Source of the DNA: Enoplolaimus lenunculus
Lineage: Eukaryota; Nematoda; Enoplea; Enoplida; Thoracostomopsidae
DNA length: 64,000 nucleotides
Direction of reading: 5' to 3'
Assembly (NCBI GenBank): GCA_030248215.1
Contig: JASANG010001056.1
Location: 124,001-188,000, forward strand
Below are positions 1 through 11,300 of this stretch, piece by piece (within the stretch, counting starts at the first letter, position 1; the number at the start of each line of letters is the position of its first letter). The notes under the pieces are model-generated. The model was given only the letters and a program-made list of their open reading frames with translations, searched no databases and was not told where the DNA came from. The position numbers and the translations under genes were made by a program.

Positions 1-131
1 ATATCACCATCGAAGGGCGGCGGAACGTGGGTTAAAAATAAATAACAGTCCGTAACCGAATAACAAGGAACGGTACCCTCTGGAGAGGCCAAATAAATAT
101 CAGCCGCCCCTCTTATTCGGGTCACTGCAGT
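1..131 (-). repeat. MITE family B (CCGAATAAG ends), truncated at the window edge
   Basis: Reverse-strand copy of the element at 39.2, 45.0 and 50.1 kb. It holds the same blocks (aataacagtccgtaaccgaa, ggtaccctctggagaggcc) and ends CTTATTCGGGTCACTGCAGTA. That end lies 14 bp before the acceptor AG (144-145) of the CNG exon. Confidence 0.75.
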
Positions 132-145
132 ATTAAGCTTTTTAG

Positions 146-2889
146 GTATATGCAGTACCGAAAGGTAATACCTGAACTGCGCAATCGTGTTGTCGGATGG
201 TTCACATACATTTGGTCACAAAAGCAAATGGTTGACGAAGATGTATTGTTGAGTAGTTTACCAACCAAACTACGCACCGAAATTGCAATGCAAGTTCATT
301 TAGAGACACTGAAGAAAGTCAATTTGTTCAAAGATTGTGAACCAGGTGTTCTTATTGAACTTGTGTTAAAGCTAAAATTACAGGTAGATTCATCATTGTG
401 CGCATCTTTTGTAGTGTATAAAATTTTAAGAACTTTACTTGACATTTCTTAATCTTTCTTTACGTGCGTAATACATCTCGAGGCAGTCAGTGAACTGCAA
501 TAATGATCCGCAAACTTTGTCGATCAGCTCAAACGTGTTCAATGGGTCGAGTCAAGCTATAGCATAGAAAAAGCTTTAAAAGCCAAAGTTATATTATAAG
601 ATTTAATGCCAAGATTGCGTTTTAGCTTCTCGTTTGGTTTAGTTTCGAGTTTATACATTTACTATAGGCCAGCCGGCAATGCCACTGTCTAATACAACTG
701 AAAGTCAAAGATTTCAAGAATGTACAAATAAATTTCAAGGCAAAATAAATTTTTCCTTTAGAAACGCATCAGCTACATTTTATACACAGTGAAACAAGTG
801 AGCAAAAAATAAATATGAGTCTGCCACATTTTATGGGACAGCTGAATTATTGCTAAAATGTATCTGTCATCTTATAGGTTTACAGTCCTATGGACTACTT
901 GTGCCGGAAAGGTGACGTTGGAAAAGAAATGTACATTATCAAACGTGGTCATATACAGGTTGTGTCTGAAGACGGAAAAACTGTGTTTGTCACGCTTAAG
1001 GAAGGCAGTGTCGTTGGTGAATTGAGTATTCTTGATATACCTGGTTAGTACACAGAAAATGTACATTCACTGGAAAACTACAGCGAGTCAAATTTGTCTC
1101 ATCTCTCGGGACCCTTCAAATCAATATGTAATTTACCATTTTTGCAGTATTTTAATTATACTCGAGCGCTTAAAATGGTACATGTACCCACTCGAAATTG
1201 CAAGGTAGAGCATCTATTGTGAATAGAATACGCTTAAGCTTTAGACATTTTTTTGCATTGGCTTAGGCTTACGTATAAGCTCATTGTTACGCTTAGGCTT
1301 AGGCTTAGGCTTAGGCTTAGGCTTAGAAATGTGCTCATACTACTGTTCCACTCTTGTTCTATACATTAGCCGCATTTCTTGTCTGATATCAAGATATCGA
1401 ACCAAAGCTGTGCAATATTGCTTATGTTTTACTATCAAGGTAACAAAAATGGTAATCGGCGTACAGCATCAATTCGCAGTGTTGGCTTCACTGACGTTTT
1501 TGTTCTGTCTAAAGAAGATTTATGGATGGCGTTACGAGAATATCCCGAAGCTAAGCGAATACTCTTGGAAAAAGGTGAAAATTAGATAACATTAAATGTG
1601 TTCTATAGATTTTTGTGTTCATCGCTTGTATACTTTTGCTTATATATTATTATTTTAAAAATTAATGAAAAATTAGTCTGTGACTCTAGTTCACCGGTTT
1701 GCTTTTAGGAAAGTCTATCTTACAGAAAGACGGACTATTAATCGAAGGCTGCGACGATGATCCTGGACCAGAAACTTTGGAAAAACGGTTGCATAGAATA
1801 AGCCGGAACTTGGACAATATGATTGCAACTGTTGATGGTTCGTTTTTATTCACAAGTAGCTTTCAAAGTGTGACCGGATATTCGTTTCCGTTTTACGTCG
1901 GATCTTGCATGCGTGTTCTTTTGCGTCAATATTGAAATACCAGAAACTACGTTATTTTTATTTTCATAGTTTGTTGAAGATTAGTTTGCTGAAGATTACT
2001 TAGTAGCCATTTAATTTTCAGTTAATGTAAACAACATTGCAGTCTCGCGGAAAAACAGTCCGCCCCTGATCTACACACGGGCCCAAGATTTCAATACAGA
2101 TATGCTGAAACTGCCAAGTATAGAAATAGAAAAAATCCATTCAGAAACCCTGTCAATGATTGCGTGACTCAAATAATCAATCTTCAGCATAACAGAAGAT
2201 CATCTTAAGTTTTCTCCTTAAAATATGTTTTTACGTTTCTGTTAGTTTGATTATACAATTCGTTTTCGATTCTGTAACGCTAGTCCTGCAATTTTTGTGC
2301 TTTAAGAACCTGGAAAAATTTTTTTGATAATCTTGACAAGAAATAAACTTTATTAAGTAAATAACTCAGACATATCCGTTAGGAATAATCTGGCATTTTC
2401 TGGTGTTTCTCAAATCTGGCGAATAGAATTTGTTAATTACTCCTGACTCTGTCAGCCGTAATAATCTTGGTTACATACTCCAAGTAAAACTTTGGTCAAT
2501 GTATTAAAAAACAGGGCCGTTGCAGTGGTACATTCATATGCGTAACCCTAAGCCTTAGGGTAAGAATGAGCATATACCTAAGCTTAGTCTAAACCTAAGC
2601 CATTAGTCTAAAGCTTAAGCTTTTTCTATTGCAAAAACCCGCAGGGTTTTATGCACTACGAGTATATTTTGTACAATTCTATCGAATCTCCGTTCACCAT
2701 GACTTGCTGCTATAATAATCCAATGCAACTCAAAATGGCAGCAAATATATTTATTCATTTTATTTTTAGTCGCTTTTTATTATTTCAGAGTTGTTTAATG
2801 ATTACGTGGACGATTCGGCTGAATTCAAACAACGCATAACGCACTTGGAACATGTGGTTGCTCGCAAGATGAGCGAGCATGTTACATAG
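146..2889 (+). CDS. CNGA-like: Cyclic-nucleotide-gated channel, alpha-type subunit, C-terminal part (5' end outside window)
   Basis: Five exons: 146-383, 878-1043, 1440-1574, 1709-1837, 2789-2889 (stop TAG 2887-2889). All junctions are GT-AG and phases agree (0, 1, 1, 1). Exon 1 encodes the C-linker after the pore ([15 protein letters not shown], then W-F-x-Y-x-W). Exons 2-3 encode the cyclic-nucleotide-binding beta roll with [19 protein letters not shown] and [11 protein letters not shown]. Exons 3-4 hold the C helix ([15 protein letters not shown]). Exons 4-5 encode a charged helical tail where alpha subunits carry their trimerising leucine zipper. The Arg-Thr pair of RRTAS and the Asp of QKDGLL match residues that favour cGMP in vertebrate CNGA1, so a cGMP-preferring cation channel of the plasma membrane is inferred. 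The transmembrane part must lie left of position 1. A CNGB subunit or HCN channel fits less well. Confidence 0.93.
1256..1371 (+). repeat. MITE family A copy with TTAGGC hexamers, in CNG intron 2
   Basis: About seven TTAGGC-type hexamers (GCTTAGGCTTAGG...), then the family-A end block (AATGTGCTCATACTACTGTTCC, TTCTATACATTAGCC). The left end is degraded. Confidence 0.7.
1838..2788 (+). other. CNG intron 4, holding two family-A MITE fragments
   Basis: Fragments at 2039-2087 (CGCGGAAAAACAGTCC then ACGGGCCCA) and 2510-2655 (degenerate TAAGCC hexamers, then TCTATTGCA). No other coding signal was seen. Confidence 0.6.
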
Positions 2890-2964
2890 TCTCATGAGGC
2901 ATACTTGCAATGCAACTCTTTCAGCCAGTATTTAACGTATAATTCTTTCAAATGAGTTTTGGCT

Positions 2965-3290
2965 TTTGGGCTCTTGGACACTCCACCATAAGCTTAATCC
3001 GAAGCATAAGCCTAAGTCTTCGCCTAAGCCCCAACCAAACTCAAGCGTAAGCCTATGCGTTAGGGTTGTCCTAAACTCTCCGGGCTGTGCTGTACACTAC
3101 AGCATGGCATCGCGCGTCCTGTCATACATAATTTTTAAGAAATGCAAGCTTAAGCGCTGAAAATAATGCGACGTAAACCTAACGTAAGCCTATTAAGCCT
3201 AAGCAAAAATATAGTCTAAAACTAAGCCTACTGGTTTGTAGTGCTACCAGAAAACGGACGACACACAACGAGACGGCACCAAACGTAACC
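2965..3290 (+). repeat. Two degraded family-A MITEs (TAAGCC hexamers)
   Basis: Runs of CATAAGCCTAAG and CCTAAGCC at 2990-3060, and at 3180-3230 AAGCCTATTAAGCCTAAGC followed by the end block CTACCAGAAAACGG. Confidence 0.6.
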
Positions 3291-3556
3291 TGGACCAACT
3301 TATTAATATTTTGTAGGTACAACCAAATCCAATATATATTAAGGAGAAAATTTTATGACAGTTTTTGCCTTGCACTCCAAAACATCGTAAATACCATATT
3401 TTTAATTTTAGGTGTCCTAGGAGTTTATGTTTTTGAACAAATTTTTAGCAGCAACGGCGAAAAATACCTAATTTCATATTTTCACTAGGGTCAACCTTTT
3501 ATCTTGAAGGACCAAACTTACGGTATATAAAGTCATTGTAGCAAAAAGTTTGCATG

Positions 3557-3640
3557 GCTGCACAGCTCAGTGGCTAAAGCAGCCGGCCGGTAACCCATAC
3601 GTCGTGGGTTCGAGCCTCTCCACATCCGTTGCAAAATTCT
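3557..3640 (+). repeat. tRNA-derived SINE head or tRNA pseudogene
   Basis: Box A-like AGCTCAGTGGCTAAAGC and a clean box B, GTGGGTTCGAGCCTC, spaced as in a tRNA. The acceptor stem does not pair, so it is not a working tRNA. Confidence 0.45.
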
Positions 3641-4119
3641 CTTTGAGGGGCTCCATATGGTAGTGTTCAACTTAGAATTACAAATATATTCGATCCGCTT
3701 TTGAAGGATTTATCTATTTTTTATTCCCGTATCAGCTTTCGTTTTCAATACAAGTGTAGTATCGCTCCAAGTATCCAGGTAACAGTAAAGTTGGCTTAGG
3801 AATAGGCTTAAGCTGCAGTTACGCTCACAAATTAAGGTAACATCAACCGCAACTTCTATATCTACATTTTGAAACAACAGCCAGAGGGCAAATACGCTAT
3901 ATACATAATTAACCAACACGAAACAACGGTTTTACTTGTAGATGGGTTGGTATTCTAACTACCAATTGCAATATGCTGCAAGTTTTCCGGTTCGCTTTCC
4001 TAACTTATGTTGCTAAGAGCATAACTTTAAAGCGTCATATTATATTGTTCATCAAAATGCATATAGACATAAATTTATCCGCAAATTTATTCAGGCAAAT
4101 GTTTACGTAACAGACTGTA

Positions 4120-4205
4120 TATGTCGTTGCCCAAGCCGTAATTCCGCCCAACCCAATTCCGAATTGGGCGAATCCAAGGCGGAATATACGACATGGGCCA
4201 GCCCA
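4120..4205. repeat. Long imperfect hairpin
   Basis: Nested inverted repeats centre on CCCAATTCCGAATTGGG. Outer arms are ATTCCGCCC/GGCGGAAT and GCCCAAGCCGTA/TACGACATGGGC. Related arms (CCCAAGTCGTAA, TTACGACTCGGG) recur at 4447-4485, so this may be the end of a foldback element. Confidence 0.55.
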
Positions 4206-5105
4206 CGACGTAACTGTTTCTCGGCAACAAGTGCGCGCCTTGTGATTGGTTACTACTTTTAATGCCATACTACTAAAATACGATTAGCTGATGCAAATGC
4301 TCTTTCCTGATTGGCTAAGTAATCGCCACCGATTACTACTAAATAGCTTGTTTTACTAAGCTAAGTGGAATCAAGTTGGGTTTACGACTATCAATTAACC
4401 AATCAGAAACACACAGCTTATCAGAGATAATTCCGGTCTGGGCTAACCCAAGTCGTAATCCTGCATTGTACTTACGACTCGGGCTGTGACATATATACGT
4501 AAATCTTCTATCATACTGTGCCCAGACAACTTTCGTGTTTTGTCCAATACAGTTTTGTGCTCGAGTTCACGACATCCACCTGGGTCGAATTCTGAATTTA
4601 TAATGTCGATAATTACCAATATGGACAATCCGAAATGTGAATACTACCAAACGCGAACAACTCCTTAGATTCATTGCTGTCGTGCTATTTTTCTAGAATT
4701 GTTTTATCACAAAAGCTTTAACGTCTGTTAAATTTATCCACCGGGTCGTTATTTGATTGTTTGCTGTCTGTAACAAAATTATCCTCAAATCAGCGTGTCA
4801 CCACAGCGCCGAAATTAATTACGAGTACGTTTGATGAAGTCCATTCAGCGATATGCAATACTTTGACCATTCCACAACACCGGACGTCAGTTAAAATTTT
4901 TGCAGCACGATTGCATGTGCAATTTTGATGCATCTTGTGCATGAATAAGCATGGATTTGTAGTCAAACGTTCCCCGTTGACTCTCTAAAAAATTCTACTT
5001 GAGCAAACGAACTTGAACAAATTCACCAACTGGCAATGCTGTTTAGCCATATTTCAATTAACGTTTAAGGATGATCACATAGCTAGCATTCTTGGCGCTG
5101 TTTTT

Positions 5106-5333
5106 TTAAATTAGTCGTTCTTCAGGCGGTGCTTTGAGCATATTGCTTAACGGCAGATTTCGAGGAGCACCGTTTTGTTCTTGTCGCGACGGACTGTATG
5201 TACCGTGGGTGGCTCGTTTATTACGCGCACTCAGGAGCAAACTAATCGCTGCAATGAGACAAAACAAAAGCAATAAGCAAGCGACTGGTGCGATGACATA
5301 TATTATCGGAATCGCAAGGATTGAGGATTCTTT
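5106..5333 (-). other. crb: Crumbs exon 33: transmembrane helix and cytoplasmic tail
   Basis: The final exon encodes KESSILAIP, a hydrophobic helix ([20 protein letters not shown]) and the tail [17 protein letters not shown]... ending PPEERLI and TAA (5108-5106). The juxtamembrane GTYSPS matches the FERM-binding motif and ERLI the PDZ ligand of Crumbs. The NKRATxGTYSPSxQE stretch is shared by fly Crb and human CRB1 and rules out CRB3-type CLPI tails. Confidence 0.98.
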
Positions 5334-8300
5334 CTGAAATAAAGAAATAGTTAAACTTTTCACCATAAACCAACGCCTGGTCGGTAAATTTACTTAAAAA
5401 TAGCAATTTTTCGTTTGAAATCATTAAAATTATATATTTTTGTTCATTTTATTATATATATCTTTTTTACAACAGTTTTATCTTTCTTGCAATGTGTGAC
5501 ACTTGCGAACACAACGGCCTTATTTTCTTATGTTTAAAACGGCCGTTAATTTTTGAAATTTAGCAGAACTGGATCAAAAATTGCTATGGATTGATTAGTT
5601 TAATGTTATCGGCGTAGATACTAAACTAAGCAGCATCAATGGGTTGTTTTCTACATTTTCGCTAAAATTGATATTTTTCCACCAATGAAGACCGAATGTG
5701 ATTTCGTATTATAATAAAAACTGAGCAAACTTCAAAACATTGTTTTTCATAGAATTAATTTAGGATACTAATCGAAATATTTTTACCAAGATTTCGCAAT
5801 ATTTTCCGTGGTAATTTGGCAAGCAATGACAATCATACGCTGCCACTAGGGTCTTCTGCTCTTCAGAATATTCGCTTCTCGGATTAACGCAAACTCCTTC
5901 GTTCGTGCACATGTTGGTCTCATTGTGAAGGCACGGATCGACGAATGCGCAAGTTTTTCCGACGTAACCTGCAAATGGTCCGCAAGAAAATAGCAATATA
6001 TTAAAAAATTGCTACACTGAAGTTACTTTAATTAAAAAAGTATCTCATATTAACACTTAAGTTAGAATATTTGAAATGGCAAAAGGATGAGATTCCACTT
6101 TCCTTTTTTACAGGCCTTGGCGCTAGATGGTTAAAGAAACATACCTGATTGACAAGAACAGTTAAATGAACCAATCGTATTTGTACATTCTCCCATTTTG
6201 CACAAATTTAACGCGCATTCGTCAATATCTTGATCACAAAATTGTCCATCGAAACCTGAAACCGTTTCAACAAACATAGTAAGAAGAAGTAACCAACCCT
6301 GTAGGAACAAGTGAATGTGTAAATTTATAAGAATCCTGGCGAAATAAAGGGGATGGAGATTTGCAGCCCCAGGGCGACATGATATGGTTTCGGCGACAGA
6401 TAAATGGTCGTAGTTGGAGCAATATTGTTGATTTGGGCGTTTTACATAGAGATGACGCAAGTAACACAACAATAAACTGGCATTTGATCAAAAGATTAAA
6501 AGTATCTAACGTAAAAGACTTGCAATAAATTAATAAATTACTGCAATGACATAATTTATGCAAACCTGTCCCACTGCAGTTGCAATAAAAACTATCGATC
6601 TGATCAATACACTCTGCGTTATTTTTGCACATTGAGTGACCAGCGCAATCATCAATATTTATCTTGCAATTTAAACCTAAAATAACAACTATATTTTCCT
6701 GGAGTGAAAACCCAGACCAGAAATTTTTCGGCGAAAATACCCGAATACCCGGCATGTATGCATACAGGTTATAAAATATGGCAAAAAAGTTTTAATTATA
6801 AACCTTATTTGATTTTTAATCCACGATATCAGGACGCTACAAGCCTAAAATAGCAAATTTTTAACGGTCTCAAAGTATAGAAAATGAAAACTTAAAATGA
6901 ACGACTCAGAGTGGTTGCAAAATTTGCAACGTCGGTATTTTAACTAGAGCAAATTGCAATTTTTCCTGTATACTTGTCAGTTAGTTTTTTTTATATCATT
7001 TGTTTAGTATTATATAATTCTAATACAGAAAAGTTAGCTGGAACGCTGTCCGAATTACGTATCAACGGCAAACTATGCTTCAATTAAATATACATAAGCT
7101 TGATATTTTGATAAAATATGTTGACAAATTATAATAGAACTATCTTACCTTCAAATCCGGGCACACACTCACAACTGAACGTTTCGAGATCACGCTGATA
7201 GACGCAAGTACCACCGTTGTTACATGGTTGACTTGTACAATAATCTATATCGACTTCACATGCGAAGCCTGTGCTCGATGGGGGACATTGGCAACGATGT
7301 GAATCGACAGTAAGTTGGATACAATCGCCTCGCAGACATGGCGAATATATACAAGATCCGAGCTGTTCGCAGAATCTACCTAAAACACAACTATTTGGAC
7401 GTTTGAGAATATGTTTGCATAAGCGTTGTCAGGATATTTTCTGAACTGTTTAAGAAATCATATTTATATAGTTTCGAAAGATAGAGCGTAGCAAGCGAGA
7501 AATCTTAATTGGATCTTTGAATAGATTATTTATTTTAAAACTTGTTATATGTGCCAAAACTCACCTCCATAGTACTCTGGACACTGACACGAAAAGTTTC
7601 CTGGTTCATCGATGCAAATACCACCGTTCTGGCATAATTCCAGTGTGCCTGTTTCGCATTCGTTTACATTTTGATCGCATTGCGCCCCGGTCCATCCTTT
7701 AAATAGCATATGTTTCAATTGGAAGTTATACAGTTATGATAGGGTTAGCTAAGTTTGTAGTGGTTATGCTAATTGCGCTTGTGTGCTAAAAGCTGCATAC
7801 TTGATTGAGGCTTAGAGACAGCAAACGAAATATCGTGCACGTTTTTGTAACGCTGCAATATTCAGTTTTACATTCAATACAGTTAAGCGTTAGCTGTTTT
7901 GTTACTGTATAATTTTTTAATCATAACCTTAAACCGTAGAATTAGCTCAGAGTATAAAATCCCCCTTAAGTTTTCACAGTTTTAAAAGTTTGGAACAAGT
8001 TGCCAGCACTTTAGCATTTTTTGATTAAATGCTTGCAACGACTTTCTGTTACTATCATTGGAGTAGTGGAATACAATTTAGAAATATACATCAACTGAGC
8101 ACCAAGTTAGTCCACAATGCTAAAAAATTCAGAAATATATACAACAAACGGTTCAAAATTATTGCACAAACCTGAAATACATTCGCAAATGAAAAACCCA
8201 ACGTCGTCTATGCAGCGGCCATTATTGCAATTCGCCGTTAAGCAATCATCAATGTTAACTTCGCATGATTTTCCTTCAAAATTAAATTATTTTTAAAATT

Positions 8301-11300
8301 AATAACTGATTTACAACCTAACTTGTAGGAATTACGAAAAATTGCGCGAAGCGAAATATACCAAAATGCAATTAAACACATTTGTGTGCCGTAGACCAAC
8401 TTTCATGCAAGTATAAATATTGCAAATCAAGTCTTTTAGACTTGCACATGAAAAATTTCAATTTTCAAACCATATGTGTGTTTTAATTTTGACATGCGCG
8501 TTTCGATAAACAACACCCGTGTTGTTTAAATTATATATAGGCATCGGTTGCTACTTATATTTTTGAAAAGTTTTATAAAACTGTCATTAAGCAAGCGTCA
8601 ATTGCCAGTGTGAATTTCCAAATGACGGTAGCGCTATATTGTGGAGCGTAGCCCACGCATAAAACTGCTATGAAATTTGGTACACAATCGCTGAGCAGAT
8701 AAGCATGTCGCAAGTTCCTACTTTCCTGCCGCGCTCTTAGCCGTAGCAGAATGCTTCGTGGATCCATTTGCGTTATGACATATACACAACGAAAATGGCA
8801 GAGCTCACCTTCGTACCCTTCAACGCATTTACATTCGTAATCAAATAAATCCCAACGTGAATTGCATATTGCATCATTCATACACGGATTCGACGAGCAA
8901 TAGTTGATTTGTTGCTCGCACCGATTTCCGCTGAATCCTCGTTTACATTGACATTCAAATGACTTCTGAAAACACATTGTAAACTCTAAAGTGTATTTAG
9001 TTGGGTTGGCTGAGTGTTTGAACTTAAGCGTACTAGCGTCGAATGCTAGAAGGCTGCACAGTTTTCCAAAATTTTAGCTTGTTGGGATCTTCCAGAAAAC
9101 ACAAAAAATTCCTGGTAATCAAAGAATATTAGGAACCAGGATGCCTAAGCGATTTGAGGTAGTGTTGTTCGACGTAAGCCACATGAGCAATTTTTTGCAA
9201 TTTCTTTTAAAATTCATCCTTTACTGCAGATGTATTCTACAGCTGTTGAAATTACTTTAATTCGGCTAATTAAAAAACTATTTCCCGATATAGAGCCTAA
9301 GCTTCTTTAGAACGACGATTCTTTTCTTGGTCTCTTTCTATACATCGACCCTTGCGAGACTTCATTCTGGTGCACGTATTGTCTAAGGGCTACACACCTT
9401 TGAGAATATAGACCCTTATATTTAATAATCTACTCACCTTACCACCATCTACTGCAACATTTTCACAAATGCCCGCATTTTGACACGGCTCCGCGCTACA
9501 ATCGATACCTATTTCAAATTGACAACGACTTCCGGTGAATCCATCAACGCATCTGCATTCAAAATCAGCAATAACATCGTCACATGAGCCTCCGTTCAAG
9601 CAAGGATTTGAATCGCATTCGTTGAGTTGATAATCGCAACTGAAACAAAGAAACTGAAAATTGACGGCGAGTAGGCAGGGGCTTTAATCCTGAGAGAGAA
9701 AAAATTTGCTCGCAGGATGAATTTCAGTCTACCCGTTTATCAGTGAGCGAGACAGATTAGGAAAGTTGCATCATTCCGAAAAGATGTCATTATTATGAAC
9801 AGAATCAGGTTGGGTGATTAAAAACTTTGACATTATTAACGCAAAAATTTCACATTTTTTTCAGCATCAATATTTTTTGAAGTGTTAACGTATATGGAGG
9901 GACACTTCTAAAACAGTCATATATCGAACAGTGTGCACAACCAGTCAGTTTTAATTAAAAATTTTGAGTGATACATATGTTAGTTTTATTGTGCAATCTT
10001 CCCCCTAAAAATCACCTCGTGTACTCATGATATTGTGGAAATTGCATTAATCGGTTGTATTTCATTCATGGTTTTTCTGTGATTTAAACTTCTGATTCAA
10101 GGTTTCTCTATTCACACTGTAGCACCTGTGATGAAGAAAATCAGTAAAACAGTTCAAAATAAATATGGTTACACGTTAGTGTGCTTGCTTAGTAAAAATT
10201 ACTTCTTGATTGTAATTTTGTGATATGGCGATAACGCTGTACGAGAGGGAGGATGGAATATTTATATGAACAAACAAACAAACAAGAAACAAACAAACAA
10301 ACAAGAAACAAACAAACAGACAAACAAACAAACAAGAAGCAAACAAACAAACAAACAAACAAACAAGAAACAAACAGACAAACAGCAAAAACTTTTGTCA
10401 TTTTTAAACCCAGGTTTTAATAGAATATTAATGCATCAATAATTTAAATTATACTTACAATTCACCAGAGTAGCCTGAATTGCATAAACATGAATAATTG
10501 GCGATCCCGTCAATGCACTGGCCATACAAACATCGGTTGTTTTCGCAGTCATTGACATTGTTCTTAAACAGCATAAAACTCAAATTTGACACGCAAAATA
10601 ATCTTGAACTCTAACGATTTCTCTATAATTTTTATGTTAACCACTAAACAAAACTATTGTACAAGAGGCGTTCTAAAAATTTGACAGTTAAAACTTATAA
10701 TTAAATAAAAAGTAACATGTAATATCAATCGATTGTCATGCACAGTCATTTACGGACTACTTTACAAAATGTATCCCCGAGTACGACCCTGAACGACCCT
10801 TTAAAGAGTCTATTCAGTGATAAAATTTCAATCGCGCAAAAACGTTTACTCAGAACCACCACCATCCTCAATCAAACTTGTTCCGAAGGATACAAACGGA
10901 GAGATTTGAATGGATATATTCCGTCTCGAAAATCCTAAGAAACACGCGCAGATTCGGCATGCAAACCTGAATCGGTAGGTTCAAACGAATTTCCTCGCTC
11001 GTACGTTCTCGGGATTAAATCATAGCTACTCTCCCTTGTAGTTTTAGTACAACAACACTACCTCACACCGCTGGCCATCAAAACCAGATGGACATTGACA
11101 TTGAGCAAGGTTCCACAAATCCACACACTCAGCACCATTTTCACATGTGATCCCGGTGTTAAAAGAATCACAAACACTTTCGCCAGTACAATTGTTCATT
11201 TCAATATCTGTAACAAGAGCTAAGTAGAAACTGTGGCGTGTACCAAGTTTTCATTTTAAGAGGCTATCTTTTACCTACAGATATTTTAGGAAAGAAATCT

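Larger units (their letters stand above)
2890..5105. other. Convergent intergenic region between the CNG gene and Crumbs
   Basis: Holds family-A MITE remains (2965-3110 and 3140-3290), a tRNA-like repeat head (3557-3640) and a long hairpin (4120-4205). It must contain both 3' UTRs, but I could not place polyadenylation sites with confidence. Confidence 0.6.

Noticed and set aside
1284-1330. TTAGGC array as evidence of a nematode genome or a telomere
   Set aside because: The hexamers are short, degenerate and confined to a MITE family; the gene structures do not suggest a nematode.
10176-10401. Cys/Leu/Phe-rich open frames on the minus strand
   Set aside because: They are translations of a CAAA microsatellite in a Crumbs intron.
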